Positions 57,730 through 64,000 of a DNA stretch of 64,000 bases are shown here, piece after piece (positions within the stretch are counted from its first letter, which is position 1; each line of letters starts with the position of its first letter). Under the pieces are notes generated by a model. It searched no databases. It worked only from the letters and a program-made list of their open reading frames with translations, and was not told the origin of the DNA. Position numbers and translations under genes: made by a program. Where the stretch lies: positions 3,658,001-3,722,000 of the forward strand of contig JADKGW010000001.1 of the NCBI GenBank assembly GCA_016722075.1. Reading direction: 5' to 3'. The DNA is from Candidatus Kouleothrix ribensis. GTDB taxonomy: Bacteria; Chloroflexota; Chloroflexia; Chloroflexales; Roseiflexaceae.

Positions 57730-59196
57730 ATGGATCGTGCCAACCTCGCCGAAGAGCTGAAGCGTGTGGTCGGCGCGCGTGCCGTTGTCGATGATGCCGC
57801 CGCGCTGCTGACCTACGAAGCCGATGGCTGTGTGATCGATCTGCACGCGCCGCAGCTGGTGGTGCTGCCGAATTCCACCGAGCAGGTAGCCGAGGTGGTG
57901 CGCATCGCACAGCGCGCGGGCGTGCCAATCGTGCCGCGCGGCGCCGGCACTGGCCTGGCCGGCGGCGCCACGCCTATGCAGGGCGGCGTGGTGATCAGCA
58001 CCACGCGCATGGATCGCGTGCTCGAGGTCGATACCCTCAACCGCCGCGCGCGCGTCCAGCCCGGCGTGATCAATTGGGAGCTGACCCAGCACCTCACGCC
58101 GTTCGGCTACCAGTTCGTACCCGATCCGTCCTCGCAGAAAGCATGCACGGTCGGCGGTAATATTGCGAATAACAGCGGCGGGCCGCACTGCCTGAAGTAT
58201 GGCACCACGACCGACCACGTGCTGGCGCTGCGCATGGTGCTGCCCGACGGCAGCGTGCTCTGGACCGGCGACGGCCGTAGCGATCGGATCGGCTACGATC
58301 TGCCTGGCGTGCTGACCGGCAGCGAGGGCATGTGCGGCGTGATCACCGAGGCCTGGGTGCGGCTCACGCGCCTGCCTGAGGCCCAGCGCGTGGTGCTGGC
58401 GCTATTCCCCGACATCCCCTCGGCCTCGCAGACGGTCTCGACCGTGGTGGCGCGCGGGTTTCTGCCGGCCGCGCTCGAGATGATGGACCAGCTGGCGATC
58501 AAGGCGGTGAACGGCATGTACAAGCTCGGCCTGCCCGAGAGCGCCGGCGCCGCACTGCTGATCGAACTCGACGGCGTCAGCGACGGGATCGACGATCTGC
58601 TGGCCGAGATCACCGGCACCTGCCGCGATTTTGGCGCGCTCGAGGTGCGCCCGGCCAAGACGGCCGCCGAGCAGGCGCAGGTGTGGGCCGCGCGCAAGAA
58701 TGCCTTCGGCGCCATGGGCCGGCTTTCGCCAAGCTACTACCTGGTCGATACCGTCGTGCCACGCACGCGCCTGCCAGCCACGCTCGCGCGCGTGAGCGAG
58801 GTGTCGCGCGAGTTCGGCCTACCGATCGCGAATGTATTCCATGCCGGCGACGGCAACCTGCACCCGCTGATCCTGTTCGACCGGCGCGACACCAGCCAGC
58901 TCGAGCGCGCGCTGCGCGCCGCCACCGAAGTGCTGCACGAGTCGATCAATCAGGGTGGCGTGATCAGCGGCGAGCACGGCATCGGCGTCGAGAAGCGCGA
59001 CTATATGACGCTGCTGTTCAGCACCGACGACCTGGCGGCCATGGCCGGGCTGAAACAGTGCTTCGACCCGACTGAACTGTTCAATCCCGGCAAGGTCTTC
59101 CCGGCCGGCCGCGGCTGCGGCGAGCTGGCGGCGCTGCGGCGCAACGGGCTGATGGCCAGCGATGTGGCCGGCGCACCCAGCGGCGCGTGGCTCTAG
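57730..59196 (+). CDS. glcD: FAD-linked 2-hydroxy-acid oxidase, GlcD-like
   Basis: A 488-residue flavoprotein of the glycolate oxidase subunit D/D-lactate dehydrogenase family, oxidising a 2-hydroxy acid. FAD-binding PP-loop: IVPRGAGTGLAGGATP and GGNIANNSGGPHCLKYG. The C-terminal lid has NVFHAGDGNLHPLI (metal and substrate histidines), GVISGEHGIGVEKRDYM and FNPGKVFP. GAAGGAG lies just upstream of ATG 57730. The next gene codes for GlcE; the iron-sulfur GlcF subunit is absent here, so electron transfer may use another partner. Glycolate versus D-lactate cannot be settled. Confidence 0.92.
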   Translation: MDRANLAEELKRVVGARAVVDDAAALLTYEADGCVIDLHAPQLVVLPNSTEQVAEVVRIAQRAGVPIVPRGAGTGLAGGATPMQGGVVISTTRMDRVLEVDTLNRRARVQPGVINWELTQHLTPFGYQFVPDPSSQKACTVGGNIANNSGGPHCLKYGTTTDHVLALRMVLPDGSVLWTGDGRSDRIGYDLPGVLTGSEGMCGVITEAWVRLTRLPEAQRVVLALFPDIPSASQTVSTVVARGFLPAALEMMDQLAIKAVNGMYKLGLPESAGAALLIELDGVSDGIDDLLAEITGTCRDFGALEVRPAKTAAEQAQVWAARKNAFGAMGRLSPSYYLVDTVVPRTRLPATLARVSEVSREFGLPIANVFHAGDGNLHPLILFDRRDTSQLERALRAATEVLHESINQGGVISGEHGIGVEKRDYMTLLFSTDDLAAMAGLKQCFDPTELFNPGKVFPAGRGCGELAALRRNGLMASDVAGAPSGAWL

Positions 59197-59281
59197 CCAC
59201 AGCCGCAGGTGTACCGCACCGCGCCGGCTGGCGCTGGCAACACCTGCCGGCGCTCGGCCTTTTGAACAAGCTAGGAGTGGT

Positions 59282-60580
59282 ATGACACAACCAGAGCCTA
59301 ACGCGCTGGCGCGCGCGCTGGTGGCGCTGCTTGGCCCCGCGCAGGTGCTGAGCGACCCAGCCGGCTGCGCGGGGTATGCCGTTCAGGGCGTGGTACCCGG
59401 CTGCGTAGCCGCGCCGGGCAGCCTGGAAGAGCTGAGCGCCGTGCTGCGCGTGGCGCACGAGCACCATGCCGCCGTGGCGCCCTGGGGCGGCGGCACCCAA
59501 CAGCTGATCGGCAACCCGCCCGCCCGGCTTGCACTGGTCGTGCGCACCGAGCGGCTGAACCAGGTGCTGATCCACGAGCCCGACGACCTGACGATCGCGA
59601 TCGGTGCAGGCATGACTATGGCCGCGCTGCGCGACTACCTGGCGCCGCACCGGCAGATGCTGCCGCTCGACCCGCCGCTGCCCACACGCGCGACGATCGG
59701 CGGCCTGCTCGCTACCGCCACCGATGGCCCGCGCCGGCTGGGCTACGGCACGCTGCGCGAGTTGCTGATCGGCGCCACTGTAGTCGAGGCAGGCGGGCGC
59801 ATCTCGCGCGGCGGCGGCATGGTGGTGAAGAATGTCAGCGGCTTCGATATGATGAAGCTATACCACGGCAGCTTCGGCACATTGGCGATCATCGCCAGCG
59901 CCAACTTCAAATTGCTGCCGGTTCCCCGCGCTGCGGCCACACTGCTGGCGCGCTTCGCGCAGGCCAGCGCCGCTTTCGCCGCTGCCACCGCGATCGGGCG
60001 CACTCAGCTTACGCCCACCGCCGCCGAATACCTAAACGGCACCGCGCTACGGGCGCTGAACTTCGACGGCACATGCGCCCTGGCACTGCGCGCCGAGGGC
60101 CTGCCGGCTGCAGTCGAGCGGCACATGGCCGACTTGCGCGCGCTGGCCGGGCAGCACGGCGCCGTCGGTATCGAGCGGCTCGACCACGAGCAAGACGCCG
60201 AGCTATGGCTGCGCATCGCCGACCTGACCCAGGCCGCCGAGCTTGGCAACGATGCGCTGCTCAAGCTCACGACCCTGCCGAGCGACACCGAGGCAGCGAT
60301 CGGCCAGGCCGAGGCGCTGGCGGCCCAGCACGGTATGCAAGCACTGATCTGTGCGCGCGCCCTGAATGGCGTGATCTACGCGCGGATCGGCCCGCTTGGC
60401 GACACAACTCAACGCGCGTTGCTGGCCGGGCTGCCGGGCCTGCAATCGGGCGCCTGCGCGCTGCAGGGCGTGCCACGCTGGGGGCCACCGCCGCCCGGTA
60501 TCGACCTCATGCGCCGGATCAAGGCCGAATTCGACCCGGCCGGCCAGCTCAATCCCGGTCGCTTCGTCGAAGGACTCTGA
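59282..60580 (+). CDS. glcE: Glycolate oxidase FAD-binding subunit, GlcE-like
   Basis: A 432-residue FAD-binding protein related to GlcD but without its full C-terminal half. Motifs: VAPWGGGTQQLIGNPP, TIGGLLATATDGPRRLGYGTLRELLIG and VVKNVSGFDMMKLYHGSFGTL. The end reads LMRRIKAEFDPAGQLNPGRFV, as in GlcE. ATG 59282 follows AGGAG at 59273-59277; the frame is open 40 codons upstream into the glcD 3' end. It probably forms a dimer with GlcD. The usual third gene glcF does not follow; a phytol-kinase-like gene does. Confidence 0.9.
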   Translation: MTQPEPNALARALVALLGPAQVLSDPAGCAGYAVQGVVPGCVAAPGSLEELSAVLRVAHEHHAAVAPWGGGTQQLIGNPPARLALVVRTERLNQVLIHEPDDLTIAIGAGMTMAALRDYLAPHRQMLPLDPPLPTRATIGGLLATATDGPRRLGYGTLRELLIGATVVEAGGRISRGGGMVVKNVSGFDMMKLYHGSFGTLAIIASANFKLLPVPRAAATLLARFAQASAAFAAATAIGRTQLTPTAAEYLNGTALRALNFDGTCALALRAEGLPAAVERHMADLRALAGQHGAVGIERLDHEQDAELWLRIADLTQAAELGNDALLKLTTLPSDTEAAIGQAEALAAQHGMQALICARALNGVIYARIGPLGDTTQRALLAGLPGLQSGACALQGVPRWGPPPPGIDLMRRIKAEFDPAGQLNPGRFVEGL

Positions 60581-60617
60581 GCGGACGTTCGCAGACATAC
60601 ATGTGCCCAGAAAGATC

Positions 60618-61319
60618 ATGACAAGCAACGATCTGATTGGCCTGATCGCCTCGTACGCCTACGCAATCGGGCTGATTGCGCTGGCCGAGCTACTGCGCCG
60701 CGCGCTGCGCGCCCCGCAAGAGCTAACCCGCAAGCTGGTGCATATTGGCGCGGGGATGTGGGTGTTCGGCGTACTCGCGCTGTTCGACCACTGGCAGTGG
60801 GGCGTGCTGCCGTTCGCCAGCTTCATCGTCGGCAACTACTTGTTCTACCGCTACCGCGTGTTCGGCTCGATGGACTCCGACAACGGCACGCCTGGCACAG
60901 TCTACTTCGCGCTGGCGATCACGCTGCTGTTCGCGCTACTGTGGCGCCCGCAAGGCCCGCTCGACCACGCACCGATCGCGGCGGCCGGGGCCATGGCGCT
61001 GACATGGGGCGACGCGCTGGCTGCGCTGGTGGGCCGCCGCTACGGCTGGCATCGCTACCGGGTTGGGCGAACAGTGCGCTCGTGGGAGGGGTCGGCCGCG
61101 CTGGTGGTGGCCGCTACGATCAGTATGTTTCTGGTGCTCACGCTGCTGCCTGGCTCGGCACTCAGCCCGCTGGCCACGCCCATCGCGCCGGCGCGGGCGC
61201 TGGCGGTAGCGCTGGTCGGCGCGAGCGTTGCCGCCGGCGCCGAGGCGCTCTCGCCGCACGGCACCGACAACCTGAGCGTGCCGCTGGTGGCTACTGGCGT
61301 GCTGCTGTTGCTGGTCTAG
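60618..61319 (+). CDS. Phytol/dolichol kinase-like integral membrane protein
   Basis: A 233-residue protein with about six membrane helices. Motifs of the SEC59/VTE5 group of CTP-dependent polyprenol kinases: ELTRKLVHIGAGMWVF, DSDNGTPGTVYFALAI, TWGDALAALVGRRYGWHRY, TVRSWEGSAALV and EALSPHGTDNLSVPL. It would phosphorylate a prenyl alcohol such as phytol, geranylgeraniol or dolichol; which one is unknown. In a Chloroflexales cell, salvage of the bacteriochlorophyll tail is an appealing but unproven role. Start ATG 60618, chosen because the helices begin there, has only a weak upstream site. It is 37 nt after glcE. Confidence 0.8.
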   Translation: MTSNDLIGLIASYAYAIGLIALAELLRRALRAPQELTRKLVHIGAGMWVFGVLALFDHWQWGVLPFASFIVGNYLFYRYRVFGSMDSDNGTPGTVYFALAITLLFALLWRPQGPLDHAPIAAAGAMALTWGDALAALVGRRYGWHRYRVGRTVRSWEGSAALVVAATISMFLVLTLLPGSALSPLATPIAPARALAVALVGASVAAGAEALSPHGTDNLSVPLVATGVLLLLV

Positions 61320-61417
61320 CGCCACTAGCTTCGTGCCTATGCGGCGCGCCGGGCAGCCTCTGAGCGCCAATCCACCAGGCCCTGCCCTCCTAACCAATTG
61401 GAGCATTGGAGATCGGC

Positions 61418-62215
61418 ATGCCTAGCTTGCAACCATATTTCCGCGCGGCCGGGGCAGGGCCAGGAGTAGTCTGCATCCATTCCAATGCCAGTAGCTCGGC
61501 ACAGTGGCGTGGCCTTATGGATCTGCTCGCCCCGCACCACCGTGTGCTCGCCCCCGACTCGTATGGTGCGGGGAAGAGCCCGGACTGGCATTCCGACCGC
61601 GAGATCACCCTGCGTGATGAAGTCGACTTCATCACGCCGATCTTTGCGCTGGCCGGCACACCTTTCGCCCTAGTCGGGCACTCCTACGGTGGCGCCGTCG
61701 CACTGATCGCGGCGCTGGCTCATCCAGGCCAGGTTCGCGCCCTCGCACTATACGAGCCAACGCTATTCGCGCTGGTAGACGCGCAGACCCCGCCGCCCAA
61801 CGGAGCGGAAGGCATCCGCAATGTAGCGGTGGCCGCAGGTGCCGCCTTAGATGCTGGCGATCGAGAGGCCGCAGCTGAGCACTTCATCGACTTCTGGATC
61901 GGCCCAGGAAGCTGGAAGGCAACCCCACCTCAGCGGAAGCCGGCAATCGCCGAATCGATGGCCAACATGCGGCGGTGGGCCTACGCGCTATTCACCGAGC
62001 CTACTCCAGCCCATGCGTTCGCTCAGCTAGACATCCCCATGTTGTACATGCTTGGCCAATCATCACCTCAGTCAGCGCACGCGGTAGCACAAGTCCTGCT
62101 CCCGGTTCTACCGCGCGTCCGCATCGTTGAGTTTTCGGGTCTCGGCCACATGGCGCCGATCACGCATCCCGAGGTCATCAATGCCGAGATCACACGCTTC
62201 CTTCGCGAGGTCTGA
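61418..62215 (+). CDS. Alpha/beta hydrolase
   Basis: A 265-residue serine hydrolase. VVCIHSNASSSAQWRGLMDLL gives the oxyanion region, FALVGHSYGGAVAL the nucleophile Ser, and FSGLGHMAPITHPE the catalytic His; the acid is probably in the MLGQSSPQS region though no Asp is obvious. GGAGA at 61408-61412 favours ATG 61418 over TTG 61406. The substrate is unknown. Its codons look less GC3-biased by eye than those of the neighbouring genes, which may hint at transfer, but I have not computed this. Confidence 0.82.
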   Translation: MPSLQPYFRAAGAGPGVVCIHSNASSSAQWRGLMDLLAPHHRVLAPDSYGAGKSPDWHSDREITLRDEVDFITPIFALAGTPFALVGHSYGGAVALIAALAHPGQVRALALYEPTLFALVDAQTPPPNGAEGIRNVAVAAGAALDAGDREAAAEHFIDFWIGPGSWKATPPQRKPAIAESMANMRRWAYALFTEPTPAHAFAQLDIPMLYMLGQSSPQSAHAVAQVLLPVLPRVRIVEFSGLGHMAPITHPEVINAEITRFLREV

Positions 62216-62397
62216 TCCTAAGTTGGATGGTTGGCCAAAGTGGTAAGTAGCCTGATGCCATCTTGCAGAAGCCTATGAAACGGCGAACGCCACTGCCCGC
62301 GCGATCAGTGCTTTTTTGGGTGCCTTCTGATGCGGCACGCCGTGGGGACGCCATTGTGAGGCCTCAGTGCGACAGGGCCGCATACGCTAGGGGCTGG

Positions 62398-63453
62398 CTA
62401 ACGCCCTTCAGCAAGCGCAGCGGGCAATGAAAAGCTGAACGTGCTGCCGCAACCCTCGACGCTCTCGAACCAGATCTGGCCGCCGTGCAGCAGCACAATC
62501 TGCTGAGCGACCGGCAGACTCAAGCCGCCGTAGCGGCCTTCTTTCAGCGGATTGTCGCCGCGAAAGAACGGCGTGAAGATCCTGGCCTGCTCAGCAGCGC
62601 GGATGCCAACACCCGTATCGGCCACATCGACGCGCAGCCCGCCGTCGCATGGGGTGGCCCGCAGTACCACCGCGCCGCCGGGGAACGTGTAGCGCAGCGC
62701 ATTATCGAGCAGTACGTGCAACACCTGGCGCAAGCGCTGGCGATCGGCCATTATCGCCGGGAGCTCGGCAGCTAGCTCAATTGTAAAGCTCAGTGGCCGC
62801 GCTGCAAACCGGCCAGCTAGTTCGTGCTCGATCTCGTGAACAACCCCATCGATGCTGATCGCCTCGCGGTATATCTGCACAAATCCATTGGCAAGCGCAT
62901 AGGCATCGTAGATAGTTGCGAACAACACGCCCTGGTGATTCGCGTTCTCTTTGATCATGCCCGCGAATTCGCGCTGCTCGTCGTTCAGCGGGCCGAACCA
63001 GCCGCGGATCAGCCCCTCGGCCGCGCCGCCAATCGCCTGCAGCGGCACGCGCACATCGTGCAACGCGCGGCACAGGTAGTCGTACTGCTGCCGCCGGGTT
63101 GCCCGTTCTGCGCTCGCATCGTGCAGCACGATCAACACGCCAATCACCTGATCGTGGCCGTCGTCGGACAACAGCGGCTGCCGGCGAAAGCCAATCGCTC
63201 GCTCACCCAGCTCGATTGTACCGGCAGGCCCAGCGGCTTCGGTACCATAGGCATCGCCGCCCGGCAGCGCGCGGGCCGGCTGGTCGGCCGCCTGCTCGGC
63301 GTCGATCGCCAGAAGCTGCGCGGCGGCCGGGTTGATCTGGCGAACCAGGCCCGCGCGATCGACGATGATCAGGCCTTCCGTCAGCGAGCGCAACACCGAC
63401 GCGGCGCTGGCATATGGCTGCTCGCGCTCGGTTTGGGTCGCAGAACTTCGCAT
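62398..63453 (-). CDS. Cytosolic PAS-domain histidine kinase-like protein
   Basis: A 351-residue protein without membrane segments. The N-terminal PAS domain (about 15-130: VLRSLTEGLIIVDRAGLVRQINPAAAQLL ... VIGVLIVLHDAS) is followed by a HisKA-like helix with ALHDVRVPLQAIGG, in which His is followed by Asp instead of the usual Glu, and by HATPase_c with LLDNALRYTFPGG, DTGVGI, FTPFFRG and YGGLSLPVAQQIV. The G2 box is relaxed (GGLSL for GTGLGL). No response regulator lies next to it. ATG 63453 has a G-rich GGGGGG upstream. It ends at 62398, separated by ~180 bases from the hydrolase gene on the other strand. Confidence 0.85.
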   Translation of the reverse strand: MRSSATQTEREQPYASAASVLRSLTEGLIIVDRAGLVRQINPAAAQLLAIDAEQAADQPARALPGGDAYGTEAAGPAGTIELGERAIGFRRQPLLSDDGHDQVIGVLIVLHDASAERATRRQQYDYLCRALHDVRVPLQAIGGAAEGLIRGWFGPLNDEQREFAGMIKENANHQGVLFATIYDAYALANGFVQIYREAISIDGVVHEIEHELAGRFAARPLSFTIELAAELPAIMADRQRLRQVLHVLLDNALRYTFPGGAVVLRATPCDGGLRVDVADTGVGIRAAEQARIFTPFFRGDNPLKEGRYGGLSLPVAQQIVLLHGGQIWFESVEGCGSTFSFSLPAALAEGR

Positions 63454-63802
63454 CGCCGGCCCCCCTTGCTTACAGCATATTGGCTGAGCAACGGCGCGGC
63501 CATTGCCGGCTCACGCTGGTGTGTCGTTTATTAGCCACAATTGCTCGCTATGTACTATACCAGAGAAGTAGCAAGCTGGCATAAGAATTTGATTACAATG
63601 CGCAGTTAGGTGTTGGGGCTTCGGGGCTGGTTTTGCGGGTGGCTTCGCTCCCCAGCGACCATGCACGATTGACTTGCGCAAGCAGCGTTGCTACCGCAAA
63701 CGATCGCTCGGGCTGCCCTGAGGCATGCGCGCACAAGCAGGAAAGCTGAGACATGGCAAAATAAGAGATCCGGGGTGAAACCCCGGCCGGTGTAGGGCTT
63801 TG

Positions 63803-63950
63803 CCCTGCACGCTGGGCGGCATGCATACCCCTCCCCCGTACCCATGCCAGAGTTTAGGGGGCAGAAATTTGGCGTTCCAATGCGGCGGCAGAGCCGCCGC
63901 ATTGGAACGCTCATAGGATACCCCCCGCTCCCAATGTTGGGAGCGGGGGG
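63803..63950 (+). repeat. Hairpin repeat element, copy C
   Basis: Shares GCTGGG, GCATACCCCTCCCCCGTACCC-type sequence with copy B. The main stem is 18 bp and perfect (63872-63889 with 63893-63910, loop AGA). A second perfect 14-bp stem follows (63921-63934 with 63937-63950). Confidence 0.75.
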
Positions 63951-63964
63951 CAGGGGGGGTGAGG

Positions 63965-64000
63965 GCCGATCGCATGGGAGCGCGATCAACGAAAAACGCT
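63965..64000 (+). repeat. Partial hairpin repeat, copy D (cut by window edge)
   Basis: The last bases read CGCATGGGAGCGCGATC then AACGAAAAACGCT, which matches the right arm and downstream flank of copies A (reverse complement) and B. The element continues past the window. Confidence 0.55.

Larger units (their letters stand above)
63454..64000. other. Repeat-filled right edge of the window
   Basis: 547 bases without a credible gene. From 63771 onward it is a string of hairpins: CCGGGG/CCCCGG (63771-63787), GTGTAGGGC/GCCCTGCAC (63791-63811), the main 18-bp hairpin of repeat copy C and a 14-bp C/G-rich stem. The part 63454-63770 is probably the promoter region of the kinase and shows nothing definite. 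Confidence 0.55.

Overview
The window is GC-rich, gene-dense bacterial DNA that most resembles a filamentous Chloroflexota (Chloroflexales/Roseiflexus-Kouleothrix type). This is an inference from gene content: a groEL ending in GGGGMDF, an LCP-family wall-polymer transferase, many sensor histidine kinases with GAF or PAS input, HTH-NB-ARC-TPR regulators, and large mosaic secreted proteins built from DUF11, Calx-beta, IPT/TIG, HYDIN-like and beta-helix modules. No tRNA, rRNA, CRISPR array or transposase gene was seen.

Layout. 1-4.1 kb: 3' end of groEL, then a SAM-dependent methyltransferase, a stand-alone sensor domain and a GAF histidine kinase carrying the same sensor domain. 4.2-7.1 kb: a divergent LeuD-like protein coupled to an RNA m5U methyltransferase, then a sigma-like factor behind phased repeats. 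7.2-18 kb: two giant secreted proteins (a metzincin-type protease and a 1453-residue beta-helix/propeller/IPT protein) and a divergent NB-ARC-TPR regulator. 18.1-31.3 kb: a ComEC-like MBL protein, amylosucrase, a C11 (clostripain) lipoprotein, a GH13 amylase, an LCP protein, a subtilase and an HD hydrolase, separated by copies of a hairpin repeat.

31.3-44.2 kb is the most unusual part. A regulator with a degenerate P-loop and a membrane-anchored APH-like kinase sit beside a seven-gene operon-like run of exported proteins. These share a two-cysteine Ig-like repeat, CBM11-like jelly rolls and Chloroflexota-type LGxxG/FELHPEN modules. One member joins an effector-associated-like cytosolic coil through one membrane helix to the exported repeats. 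I read this as a candidate envelope sensing or conflict system; its function is unproven.

44.2-47.3 kb is a methionine module: a consensus promoter, a SAM-I riboswitch with a 91-nt insertion, a terminator, metY (frameshifted at CCC-TAG) and metX. 47.4-52.6 kb holds a two-component system with a small membrane partner, an ECF sigma/RskA-type anti-sigma pair and a 56-residue membrane protein behind a promoter with a palindrome. 52.7-64 kb carries an acyl-CoA ligase, a MITE-like element, a CpXC protein, a histidine kinase, a GlcD/GlcE oxidase pair, a phytol/dolichol-kinase-like enzyme, an alpha/beta hydrolase, another histidine kinase and further hairpin repeats at the right edge.
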